Assembly: GCA_964486655.1 (NCBI GenBank)
Contig: CAZAON010000155.1
Coordinates: forward strand, 1-19,603
Source of the DNA: JADKIH01 sp964486655
GTDB lineage: Bacteria; Bacteroidota; Bacteroidia; AKYH767-A; 2013-40CM-41-45
Length of the DNA: 19,603 nt
Reading direction: 5' to 3'
Shown here: piece after piece, positions 7,821-14,637 of the stretch
Position numbering within the stretch: position 1 is the first letter of the stretch
How the letters are laid out: every line of letters starts with the position of its first letter
The notes under the pieces: model-generated
Databases searched by the model: none
The model's input: the letters and a program-made list of their open reading frames with translations, nothing else
Told to the model about the DNA's origin: nothing
Translations under genes and position numbers: made by a program

Positions 7821-7840
7821 GTAATTCAAAATTGAATTAC
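7821..7840. repeat. Near-perfect palindrome over the receptor stop codon
   Basis: GTAATTCAA and TTGAATTAC are perfect 9-bp arms separated by AA; the TAA stop of the receptor gene (7837-7839 on minus) lies in one arm. It is preceded by CATAATTC, so it looks like part of a GTAATTC-type short repeat rather than a terminator (no T-tract). Confidence 0.5.
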
Positions 7841-10254
7841 CCAACCCTCGACTTCTCCTCATCAGCACCTGTATTCCTTCTTATTCTTCCGCCCTTTCCT
7901 TTTCCGAAATTGTAAGTGAACCCTAAATATACAACTCTGGTATCTCGTTTGGAAACCCAGTCCTCGGTAACATCACCAAAATCAGTAAATCCCCTTGGAT
8001 AAGATTTCCAAAAAATATCGGTGACATTAATCGTAATTACACCTCTCTTATTCAATACAGATTGCTGTAATCCGGCGGAAACATTTAATTCATTTCTCAT
8101 CATCGTTACACCATACAGATTTTGGTAATTGAACCTCAGGGAAAGCTCTGCAGTGAGGCTTTCGGATAGAGTAAAATTATTGTTTGAATTAACCGAGAAA
8201 GATGGTTTACCCTGGTTGATAGCATAATTGTTTATGACACCGGTAAATTTTGAATAATACCCTGTGAAATTCAGATTAGTTTTCCAGGCTCCGGTCAGTC
8301 TTTTAGCATAGGTGAGATCAGCACTGTAATAATTCATCTGATATAAATTGACAACAGCCTGAATAGTGGTACGTGTTTGCGCATCCTGGATTAAGACATC
8401 AGTAATATTATCGTTAGTGTGACTGAAATTCAATGTGACGAAATATGTATTATCATAAACGTAAGACAATTCACTCACATAAGTCAGTTCCGGCATTAAG
8501 TAAGGATTGCCTTCACTGAATGTTGTAAAATCAATCATTCTCCGGTAAGGATTCATCTGACCATAAGCAGGGCGGTTAATCCGGCGACCGAGATTGGCAT
8601 TTACACTGTGCTTGCCGACTTCGTAATTAATATAAAGTGTCGGGAAAAACTGAAGGTAGTCACGTGTGAATGACTGATTATTTAATTTTTGTTCCCCATC
8701 TGCAATTGTTTGTTCCATTCTTAATCCTGTCTGAAAAGTCCAGGATTTAATTTTCTTTTGCAGACTAACATAAGCTGCATTAATATTTTCACTATAAATA
8801 AAGTGACTGCTTCTGGCCGAATCAAACAAGGAAGCGTCATTCAGTGAATTGTAAAACCGCATGTCCATGTCCGATTCAACATAGCTGCTTTTAATACCTG
8901 CTTCAAGTGATAAATCGGATTTGAAAGGCTTTGAATAATCGGCTTTAACCGAATACAGGTTAAGAAGCCCGATCTGATCGCTTGAATTAAATATCGTTGC
9001 ATTTGAATTATTGATAACATCTGAATATAGTGTTGTAAATTGCTGATCGGAGTTATTGTCATAATTTCCAAAATCCAGATTTACAACCAGGCTCTGACCC
9101 AATGTGTCGAATCTATGGTTTAACTGAGTATTAAATTCCAAATTCGTGGAATTGATATCGGCCGATTGATCAAAATCCAGTGTGCTTAATTTTTCATTGC
9201 CGGGCCCTACAATGTCTGTATGATTGTCGGTCGTGGATCCATAGTCATTTGTAAAAGCTGTTGCCAGAACGGATATACTTGTTTTATCCGAAATGGAATA
9301 ATCAAGACCCAGTCGGGGATTATGGGAAATGAAATTCATTCGAATATAATTATTGGTAAGAAAATTTTCAGTCAGCACACCATCCTCATAAAACTTTCTG
9401 TCGATAATAAGATTATTAAATCCTTTACGATTTGAATAGCTGTAATTAAAAAACAGATTTACTTTATCCTTTTTATAGTTAAGGGACAAAGAAGAGTTGT
9501 ATTTCGGATATCTACCCTGGCCGTAAGTGAAATTCGCATTACCGTTAAATCCGCTCAGCTTGTTCTTCTTCATGATTAAATTAATGATTCCTGCATTGCC
9601 GGCCGCATCCCATTTAGCAGAAGGATTCGTAATGATTTCAATCTTTTGAATATTTGAAGCAGACATTCCCCTTAACATATTAACCAGATCCTGACCGGTT
9701 AAAGTCGAAGGCTTTCCATCCATCATAATAATCACACCCTGCTTTCCCCTGAGCCTGATATTTCCATCCTGATCAACAATGACACCCGGCATTTTCTCAA
9801 ATACTTCGAGTACCGTAGAGCCGGCGTGAATAATGCTGTTCTCTACATTAACAACAGTTTTATCTGCCTGTCTTTCGATAAACGGCCTCTCCCCTTCAAT
9901 GGAAACCGCTTTTAATTCTTTCGATGATGGAGAAATTTTTATTTCGCCTAATGAAACATTTTCTGCTTGAACATTTATGCCTGACCTTTTCAAAGTAATA
10001 TATCCAACCGATTGAACCAAAAGAAAATAATTTCCCTGCCTGACATCCAGAAAAATAAACTCACCTGTTTCACTCGTAACTTCAGCCTTATAAATAACAG
10101 AATCTGCCGCATTTTTTAAAACAACAGTCGCATATGGTACAGGTAAATTACTTTCATCAGTTATCTTTCCGGTGACGCTTGCCTGTTCAGCTCTTAGTTT
10201 AGTGACTGATAACGACATTGACACAAACAATAATATGTTAACGAATGCTTTCAT
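7837..10254 (-). CDS. TonB-dependent receptor-like outer-membrane protein (CarboxypepD_reg + plug + OMP_b-brl)
   Basis: From the ATG at 10254 the product is 805 residues. The frame extends to a TTG at 10281, which would overlap marR, but the ATG gives a standard signal peptide (MKAFVNILLFVSMSLSVTKLRA) and a 14-bp gap, so I prefer it. Mature order: a carboxypeptidase-regulatory-like Ig domain ('VTGKITDESNLPVPYATVVLKN...GYITL', about 25-105); a TonB plug ('VLEVFEKMPGVIVDQDGNIRLRGKQGVIIMMDGKPS...IEIITNPSAKWDAAGNAGIINL', about 130-225); then a long barrel of the OMP_b-brl_3 type. After the last strand 'VVYLGFTYNFGKG' comes a basic tail of about 20 residues. It probably acts in the outer membrane in uptake or export of an unknown ligand. 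Its co-transcription with marR suggests induction or derepression by a small molecule, as with other MarR-controlled transport genes. Confidence 0.9.
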   Translation of the reverse strand: MKAFVNILLFVSMSLSVTKLRAEQASVTGKITDESNLPVPYATVVLKNAADSVIYKAEVTSETGEFIFLDVRQGNYFLLVQSVGYITLKRSGINVQAENVSLGEIKISPSSKELKAVSIEGERPFIERQADKTVVNVENSIIHAGSTVLEVFEKMPGVIVDQDGNIRLRGKQGVIIMMDGKPSTLTGQDLVNMLRGMSASNIQKIEIITNPSAKWDAAGNAGIINLIMKKNKLSGFNGNANFTYGQGRYPKYNSSLSLNYKKDKVNLFFNYSYSNRKGFNNLIIDRKFYEDGVLTENFLTNNYIRMNFISHNPRLGLDYSISDKTSISVLATAFTNDYGSTTDNHTDIVGPGNEKLSTLDFDQSADINSTNLEFNTQLNHRFDTLGQSLVVNLDFGNYDNNSDQQFTTLYSDVINNSNATIFNSSDQIGLLNLYSVKADYSKPFKSDLSLEAGIKSSYVESDMDMRFYNSLNDASLFDSARSSHFIYSENINAAYVSLQKKIKSWTFQTGLRMEQTIADGEQKLNNQSFTRDYLQFFPTLYINYEVGKHSVNANLGRRINRPAYGQMNPYRRMIDFTTFSEGNPYLMPELTYVSELSYVYDNTYFVTLNFSHTNDNITDVLIQDAQTRTTIQAVVNLYQMNYYSADLTYAKRLTGAWKTNLNFTGYYSKFTGVINNYAINQGKPSFSVNSNNNFTLSESLTAELSLRFNYQNLYGVTMMRNELNVSAGLQQSVLNKRGVITINVTDIFWKSYPRGFTDFGDVTEDWVSKRDTRVVYLGFTYNFGKGKGGRIRRNTGADEEKSRVG

Positions 10255-10268
10255 CCCTCTTTTGATAT

Positions 10269-10700
10269 TTATTTTTTGCAATTGCCCGCAATGGTCTTTA
10301 ATACCTTTTCTGTCACAAGCATATCCTTATCGGAAATACCTTTAAGAGCCTGCTTCCTGTTCTTTAATACAATCGGCCTAATGTCCTTCAGAAGTTCCTT
10401 TCCTTTTTTCGTAATCGTCAAACGACTTCTTCTTTTACTTTCAGGATGAACTTCACTTTTCAGGAAATTATTTTTTACCAGTAATTCGATAATCCGTGCA
10501 ACCGAAGCTTTATCTTTAAATGACAATTCCGCTAACTCATTTTGAGAAATATCATCATAGTCATCAATGGCTTTTAACACCATCCATTGATCTATAGTAA
10601 TGTTAAAACCGCTATCCTTTAGAACAGACTGCGCATACTGCCTGTATGTTTTAATTGCTTTGTCGAGGTTGTAGAAGAAGATTGAACTGAGGTTTTCCAT
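10269..10700 (-). CDS. MarR-family transcriptional regulator
   Basis: A 143-residue protein with MarR architecture: an N-terminal dimerisation helix ('SSIFFYNLDKAIKTYRQYAQSVLKDSG'), then a winged helix-turn-helix ('ITIDQWMVLKAIDDYDDISQNELAELSFKDKASVARIIELLVKNNFLKSEVHPESKRRSRLTITKKGKELL', about 34-104), and a C-terminal helix. The 'DQWMVLKAI' segment and the wing with basic 'ESKRRSRLTITKKG' are diagnostic. MarR proteins are dimeric repressors released by small ligands or oxidation. The gene is 14 bp upstream of the receptor gene, which it likely controls along with itself. A perfect 14-bp palindrome (10954-10967) beside a TATATTTG element is the best operator candidate. Between that promoter and the start codon lies a repeat region of about 200 bp that starts immediately at the ATG (10701), leaving no recognisable ribosome binding site. 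Confidence 0.92.
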   Translation of the reverse strand: MENLSSIFFYNLDKAIKTYRQYAQSVLKDSGFNITIDQWMVLKAIDDYDDISQNELAELSFKDKASVARIIELLVKNNFLKSEVHPESKRRSRLTITKKGKELLKDIRPIVLKNRKQALKGISDKDMLVTEKVLKTIAGNCKK

Positions 10701-10908
10701 AGGTGGTTGCTGGTTCTTTGGGTGTCGAAGATTTTGTTTCGGGTTTCGGGTTTCGGGTTAGGGGGCTGCTGGTTGTGGTGGTGTCGCAGGTACTGTTTCG
10801 GGTTTCGGGTTGGGGGTGCTTGCTCTTGTAGTGTCGAAGATTTTGTTTCGGGTTTCGGGTTTCGGGTTACGGGTTACGGGTTATGGGTTTCGGGTTACGG
10901 GTTTTGAA
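10701..10908. repeat. Higher-order repeat with GGGTTNC heptamer arrays upstream of marR
   Basis: Three imperfect copies of a 50-59-bp unit start with GTGTCG at 10722, 10781 and 10831. Each has a GTGTCGAAGATTTTGTTT-like part followed by CGGGTTT/CGGGTTA heptamers: three at 10740-10760, two at 10799-10812 and eight in a row at 10849-10904. Units one and two are followed by a GGGGG-TGCTTG-like linker. A plus-strand frame across it (10707-10907) is made only of repeat sequence and is not a gene. On the marR transcript it would be a C-rich leader. Confidence 0.9.
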
Positions 10909-10924
10909 ATGTTTATTCTTAAAT

Positions 10925-10967
10925 CAAATATATGATGAAAAGTTTCTAATATGGTTGATATATCAAC
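10925..10967 (-). promoter_or_regulatory. Candidate marR promoter and MarR operator
   Basis: GTTGATATATCAAC (10954-10967) is a perfect 14-bp palindrome of the size and TTGATATATCAA style used by MarR-family repressors. On the minus strand, TATATTTG (10925-10932) fits the Bacteroidota -7 consensus TAnnTTTG and points toward marR. The palindrome covers the region where the -33 element would lie, although no TTTG is seen there. Binding would block the promoter, giving autoregulation of marR and the receptor gene. This is inferred from motif and position only. Confidence 0.5.
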
Positions 10968-10970
10968 AGA

Positions 10971-11000
10971 ATTAACTTTAATTAACTTAGTTTAACTTTA
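10971..11000 (+). repeat. Three 10-bp direct repeats upstream of the CsbD-like gene
   Basis: Blocks ATTAACTTTA, ATTAACTTAG and TTTAACTTTA follow each other exactly (10971-10980, 10981-10990, 10991-11000), sharing TTAACTT at a 10-bp period, close to one helical turn. They lie 126 bp before the CsbD-like start and next to the MarR-type palindrome. A stacked regulator-binding site is possible; no clear TAnnTTTG promoter for the plus strand was found between here and 11126. Confidence 0.4.
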
Positions 11001-11126
11001 GGGTAACGAATTTTGGGCGAGGCGGATCGAAAAAACGACAAGTAGTGCTGTAAAAGGGGTTAAAAAGATTTTTTCAAATGTCGGGCATCATTAGTTAATG
11101 ACTACCTTGAGCCTAAAGTAAAAACT

Positions 11127-11312
11127 ATGAAAAGAGAAAACCTCGAAGCTCACTGGGAGTCTATTTCTGATAAACTCAGATCACGATTTCCAAAGCTGAC
11201 TGAAGCTGATGTATTGTATGAAAAAGGATTTGAAGATGATTTACTCGAACGTATCGGAACTAAAACCAAGAAAACAAGAGCCGAAGTACTCGCTCTGATC
11301 GCAACACTTTAG
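11127..11312 (+). CDS. CsbD-like small stress protein
   Basis: A 61-residue protein with no signal peptide or membrane segment. The pattern 'LEAHWESISDKLRSRFPKLTEADVLYEKGFEDDLLERIGTKTKKTRAEVLALI' follows the CsbD fold template: an N-terminal W-containing helix, 'L-T-x-x-D', then 'G-x-x-x-x-L-x-x-R-x-G' and a second helix. Family members are small, hydrophilic, stress-induced proteins in many bacteria, with unproven molecular function. It is a stand-alone plus-strand gene between the marR promoter region and the desaturase, which is read in the opposite direction. It starts at the only good ATG; the upstream region carries phased TTAACTT repeats that may control it. Sequence identity to classical CsbD is modest, so the family name is likely but not certain. 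Confidence 0.75.
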   Translation: MKRENLEAHWESISDKLRSRFPKLTEADVLYEKGFEDDLLERIGTKTKKTRAEVLALIATL

Positions 11313-11367
11313 TTATAGATTTCAAAAAAAATCAAACAAGATGTATCTTTTAACGCTTAAAACAGTT

Positions 11368-11395
11368 AACTCATAACTCATAACTCATAACTCAT
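11368..11395. repeat. AACTCAT heptamer tandem repeat (4 copies)
   Basis: Four perfect AACTCAT units run at 11368-11374, 11375-11381, 11382-11388 and 11389-11395, ending 11 bp from the desaturase stop codon. The unit is unrelated in sequence to the GGGTTNC arrays but has the same 7-nt period and also sits at a gene end. Confidence 0.9.
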
Positions 11396-11406
11396 ACCTA
11401 AAAAAC

Positions 11407-12450
11407 TCAGTTAGCAACCCTTTCCTTTTTCTCCTTAAACGGCTTATAATATTCTGACAAAAATTTATCTTTAGAATCAAAGTATTCTGTTATTCCGCCC
11501 AGCTTGTGAACGATATAAATGTAATACCAGGCGAAATCTATCTGATATTTTAAAAATCCTGCGCGTGCACTGCGTGGAAAAAGATGGTGATTGTTATGCC
11601 ATTCGCCCGCAACAATTCCGGGCCACATCTGATTCACTGAACGATCGGACCTGTTAAAGTCAACTCCATCCTGTTGCTTGTCCTCTCCTCTGCCGTGACC
11701 GTTGAAATTAAAGGTTCGTACTCCAAGTGCCCAAAAACATGCTCCACCAAAAAGAATACAGGCAAGTTCGTTACCCCCGATAAAATAGAAGGCGAAATAC
11801 CAGAAAGTAAGATTCAGTAGAAGCATTCCTATCGTGACGAAAGGATTTGAAATGCTTCCCCACTTTTGATATTGCTTATAACTGTTGCAATAAACTCCGG
11901 TATGACTCATAAACGCCTTAGCACGGTTGTAATCGCTTTCGGACAAATCTGTCGCAATCGGCTGGTGATTGGCGTCTGCCAGAAAGCAATATAAAAATCC
12001 TCCGTTGGCATTGTAAGGATCGCCCGGCATATCTGACTTCGCATGATGAACGTGGTGCGAGATTACATAGATCTCTTCTGGAATAACTTTCGGAACAAGG
12101 TTCTGAGTGAGAAACAACCAGAATTTATTCTTGAACGTATAGGCCTTATGCGTTGAATACCGATGATACCAAATTGTTCCAAATGTTCCCATCACAAACA
12201 TTCCGTACAGAAATCCCATTAATATGCCTGTAAAGCTGAAATAATTCACGACAAACATTACGACAAACGGCACCAGTACCAATGCGCTGGCCCAACACGT
12301 AAATGCAAGCCAGTTCTTTTTTGATTTGAAAATATTCAGTCGTGAAAAAAATTCAACGAACAACTCTTTTTTTGAAGGTTTATAAAATTCCCCTTTTTTG
12401 TTTGTCCATCCATACGATGGAACTCTTAACACATTATCTATAATGCTCAT
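11407..12450 (-). CDS. Acyl-CoA / fatty acid delta-9-type desaturase
   Basis: A 347-residue membrane di-iron desaturase that introduces a double bond in acyl chains using O2 and an electron donor. The three histidine boxes are intact: H96-R-Y-S-T-H101, H132-H-V-H135-H136 and H285-N-N-H288-H289; 'NFNGHGRG' (248-255) gives the extra Asn/His ligand region typical of stearoyl-CoA-desaturase-like proteins. Hydrophobic spans lie at about 50-70, 74-93 and 203-243. I chose the ATG at 12450: it is preceded by AAGGAAAG, a usable ribosome binding site, whereas the longer frame begins with TTG at 12474. It is probably involved in membrane fluidity control. It stands alone on minus; an AACTCAT repeat lies just after the stop. 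Substrate position specificity cannot be read from sequence. Confidence 0.93.
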   Translation of the reverse strand: MSIIDNVLRVPSYGWTNKKGEFYKPSKKELFVEFFSRLNIFKSKKNWLAFTCWASALVLVPFVVMFVVNYFSFTGILMGFLYGMFVMGTFGTIWYHRYSTHKAYTFKNKFWLFLTQNLVPKVIPEEIYVISHHVHHAKSDMPGDPYNANGGFLYCFLADANHQPIATDLSESDYNRAKAFMSHTGVYCNSYKQYQKWGSISNPFVTIGMLLLNLTFWYFAFYFIGGNELACILFGGACFWALGVRTFNFNGHGRGEDKQQDGVDFNRSDRSVNQMWPGIVAGEWHNNHHLFPRSARAGFLKYQIDFAWYYIYIVHKLGGITEYFDSKDKFLSEYYKPFKEKKERVAN

Positions 12451-12651
12451 TCTTTCCTTTACATGTTTATACAATGGAAGAACAAGTCCTTACATCATAG
12501 CAATCCAATAAACTACCTAAAATTCTGCCACTTAAAAAACTTCTTCATTATCGAAGTTCTGTAATGTAGGCATTTTACTTCATCATAATGGTACTTGTCT
12601 TGAATTTACTTCTAAAACACAGAGATTCGTGTAAAAACAAAGTTCATGTTG

Positions 12652-12692
12652 CTTATAAAAATAAAAGACAGAACGGTCAGGTTCTGCCTTTT
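12652..12692 (-). terminator. Rho-independent terminator after the repeat lipoprotein
   Basis: On plus, AAAAG-A-CAGAAC (12663-12674) and GTTCTG-C-CTTTT (12681-12692) pair as 11 bp with one mismatch around a 6-nt loop. Read on minus, the stem is followed by TCTTTTATTTTTA. It begins 55 bp after the lipoprotein stop. The rest of 12451-12747 shows no credible gene. Confidence 0.75.
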
Positions 12693-12747
12693 GAACTTAT
12701 ATTAACTCTCTTTGAAAATGGATCGCTAAAGTGTAGTCTGAAAATTA

Positions 12748-13149
12748 TTAGTTGTGAAGTGCTTTGTTTTGTAATTCACTCTGAAAATTTTTTGACTGAT
12801 CTCCATTTTGCAGTTGACCGCCTGGTCTGCTGCTTTTTGTTTGATCGCCTGGAAGTATCTGACCGCCTGGTCTGCTACTCTTTGCTTGATCACCATCTGT
12901 AAGCTGACCACCCTGCATGATACTTTTATTTTGATCACCCGGCATTATCTGACCGCCCTGTCTGCTGCTCTTAGCCTGATCACCGTCTGTAAGCTGGCCA
13001 CCTTGCATGATACTCTTTGCTTGTTCGTTGGCAGTATAAGAACTTGTCTGTAAAAGTTCTTCTTTTTCGCAACCGGTAAGAAGCATTAGTAAAGCCGGCA
13101 TCATAAGACCGAGTTGACGAAGTTTGCGGAGGGTTTGAGAAGTTTTCAT
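12748..13149 (-). CDS. Lipoprotein made of tandem 15-residue repeats, unknown function
   Basis: A 133-residue protein with a lipoprotein signal (basic n-region, 'MMPALLMLLTGC', lipobox Cys27). After a short linker, five exact-length 15-residue repeats cover residues 42-116, followed by a degenerate sixth (DQSKNFQSELQNKALHN). The consensus is (D/E)Q-x-K-S-(S/I)-(R/M)-(Q/P)-G-G-Q-(L/I)-x-x-G. 'SIM' and 'SSR' versions alternate in the first four units. The repeat region is low in hydrophobic residues, Gly/Gln/Asp/Lys-rich and probably flexible or repetitive-fold. I do not recognise the family. It is a single-gene unit with its own likely promoter (TATGTTTG, 13193-13200) and a good terminator, so it is probably expressed. 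The frames on the other strand over the repeats are a by-product of the 45-bp DNA repeat. Confidence 0.8.
   Translation of the reverse strand: MKTSQTLRKLRQLGLMMPALLMLLTGCEKEELLQTSSYTANEQAKSIMQGGQLTDGDQAKSSRQGGQIMPGDQNKSIMQGGQLTDGDQAKSSRPGGQILPGDQTKSSRPGGQLQNGDQSKNFQSELQNKALHN
12799..13023. repeat. 45-bp tandem repeat within the lipoprotein gene
   Basis: Five in-frame 45-bp units encode residues 42-116. Alternate units are most similar, for example the two 'KSIMQGGQLTDGDQAKSSR' stretches, suggesting that a 90-bp doublet was duplicated. Such an array can expand or contract by slippage without changing frame. Confidence 0.8.
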
Positions 13150-13192
13150 GGCTATATTTTTTTTGTGTTTGTTTTCGTTTGTAATTATGATT

Positions 13193-13229
13193 CAAACATA
13201 CGTCAGACCCGTTCCCTGCAGTAGTCAAA
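13193..13229 (-). promoter_or_regulatory. Candidate promoter of the repeat lipoprotein
   Basis: On minus, TATGTTTG (13193-13200) is a perfect TAnnTTTG -7 element 43 nt before the ATG. A TTTG (13226-13229) lies 25 nt upstream of it, somewhat farther than the usual -33 spacing. The rest of 13150-13380 holds no visible gene. Confidence 0.45.
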
Positions 13230-13380
13230 TTGAGTAATTGGCGATTTTCGGTTAGCCGTTGGTTGCTTTTGAGTCGAAATAGCTGAAATTCCGGTTCGGA
13301 CTAAGCTGCGCGGAGAGGCAATCTCTTTTTGATGTGATGCTCTTAAGTAGCGCTTAACTTCGCCTGGCGAGTGTTAAATT

Positions 13381-14634
13381 TTAAGAAAAGGCAATACTCA
13401 TCCTGTCCTGCTCAGATCCGGAAATTCCGACATTTTTTGCAACCTTCTTCCATTCAGAAATTGCTTCCTTTATCTGCTTAATTATTTTGTTGCCCTTCGC
13501 CTTTGATACTCGAAAATACTCGGCTACACTAATTGCCAAATCAATATCAAGTGCATTATCTGTTTCAGATATATTCAAACTGAGGCCTGCTCCGAATTCA
13601 TTTGGATTTATATCAAATGCAGGAGAAAGCTTCCATCCTTTTTCGGTTAAAATGAACCCGTGATTTCTCAGGTGATCGTCTGTATTTCTGATTGAAATAT
13701 TAAAAACAATTCGTCTCCAAAGTTCTACGAGATCATTATCCGTATCAGCGCCATTCCTTATAAGAAATTCTGCGATTTCCATATAGCTCGCACCACTTTT
13801 ATAATCAGCGCCATCAACCTGTCCCAACATGGTCATCGCCGATGCAAAGTGAATTCTTTGTCCCTTCTTATTTCTGTCGAATCGTTTGGTAAGAAACGTA
13901 TGGTTTTTATTACTAAATTTTCCTATTTCTCCCTCTGCAATATTAATCCCGCATTTTTTCGCAAGAATATAAGCTACATATTCCCACGCCCCTGTATCCT
14001 TCTCATCTTTTACACTCGGAAATTTTGCTATCCATAAATTATCTGATGGATCCACTACACTTGCTTTCGGTCTTGCGCCTCCCAATGAAGCTCCGGGAGC
14101 TAAAAGCAGATTGATCCATTTGAGTTGTTCCTTCCCTTTTAATGTATCTTCTTCAAACATCTTACAAGCCTGTTCCAATTCACGCAATGATGTCCAGGGT
14201 GGAACTGACATTGTTTTGTCGGTGTTCAGAAATTCCCCCTCTTCATTGAACTTAAAACGGAGTGCTCCCATACGATGCAAATCAAATACACCAAGAAGAT
14301 AATCTGACTCAAGCATTTCTTTCGGTGCCCTTTTTTCGATTTTAGCTAATGCGGCTTCTCGTCTGTCCATAAGAACCCTTCCCCAGCGATCAGGACAGGA
14401 ATCGAGGAAGACACCAAAGTTTTGCTTTTCATCCTTTGGAAAAAAACGCCCCGAATAAAATTGCAGATCAGGATCGATCATGTGATTGAATCCTGATTGC
14501 AGCCACTCCTTTTTATATTCAAAGGAGAATGATTCCTTTCCCCTGACTGATGTTGCAACGAGAATTCCCAGCATGACTGGTTCTTTCATACCTGCCCAAT
14601 GAGCATATACCAATATGTTCTTTCTATCCTTCAT
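13381..14634 (-). CDS. HipA-family serine/threonine kinase toxin
   Basis: A 417-residue protein of the HipA/PI3-4-kinase-like fold. The N-terminal region ('VYAHWAGMKEPVMLGILVATSVRGKESFSFEYKKEWL') matches the HipA N-terminal domain, here with no separate HipA_N gene. In the kinase part are the glycine-rich loop 'APGASLGGARPKASV' (179-193), Lys204 in 'LWIAKFPS', and 'FLTKRFDR' (247-254). The catalytic motif 'NTDDHLRNHG' has Asp319 as base and Asn324 as metal ligand, and the DFG-equivalent is 'SPAFDINP' with Asp341. All key residues are present, so it is probably active. HipA toxins phosphorylate targets such as glutamyl-tRNA synthetase and cause dormancy; this one's target is unknown. It starts 3 bp after the HipB-like antitoxin gene and should be repressed with it. 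A dyad (13352-13379) follows the stop codon but has no T-tract. Confidence 0.92.
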   Translation of the reverse strand: MKDRKNILVYAHWAGMKEPVMLGILVATSVRGKESFSFEYKKEWLQSGFNHMIDPDLQFYSGRFFPKDEKQNFGVFLDSCPDRWGRVLMDRREAALAKIEKRAPKEMLESDYLLGVFDLHRMGALRFKFNEEGEFLNTDKTMSVPPWTSLRELEQACKMFEEDTLKGKEQLKWINLLLAPGASLGGARPKASVVDPSDNLWIAKFPSVKDEKDTGAWEYVAYILAKKCGINIAEGEIGKFSNKNHTFLTKRFDRNKKGQRIHFASAMTMLGQVDGADYKSGASYMEIAEFLIRNGADTDNDLVELWRRIVFNISIRNTDDHLRNHGFILTEKGWKLSPAFDINPNEFGAGLSLNISETDNALDIDLAISVAEYFRVSKAKGNKIIKQIKEAISEWKKVAKNVGISGSEQDRMSIAFS

Positions 14635-14637
14635 TTT

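Noticed and set aside
10255..10281. Longer N-terminus of the receptor starting at TTG
   Set aside because: The codon at 10281 is TTG; the ATG at 10254 gives a normal signal peptide and does not overlap marR.
10707..10907. Plus-strand 66-codon frame rich in Gly, Phe and Val
   Set aside because: It is only the translation of the GGGTTNC/higher-order repeat, with no start signal or protein-like composition.
10701..10908. CRISPR array
   Set aside because: The units are 7 nt and contiguous, without unique 25-40-nt spacers, and there are no cas genes.
12451..12474. Longer N-terminus of the desaturase starting at TTG
   Set aside because: The ATG at 12450 has an AAGGA-type ribosome binding site at a suitable distance.
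12588..13053. Plus-strand frames over and beyond the repeat lipoprotein
   Set aside because: They stay open because the 45-bp repeat on the other strand is stop-free in several frames; they lack signals and a family pattern.
13352..13379. Terminator after hipA
   Set aside because: A TTAAC/GTTAA dyad with an inner CGCC/GGCG core is present, but with mismatches and no T-tract on the minus strand.
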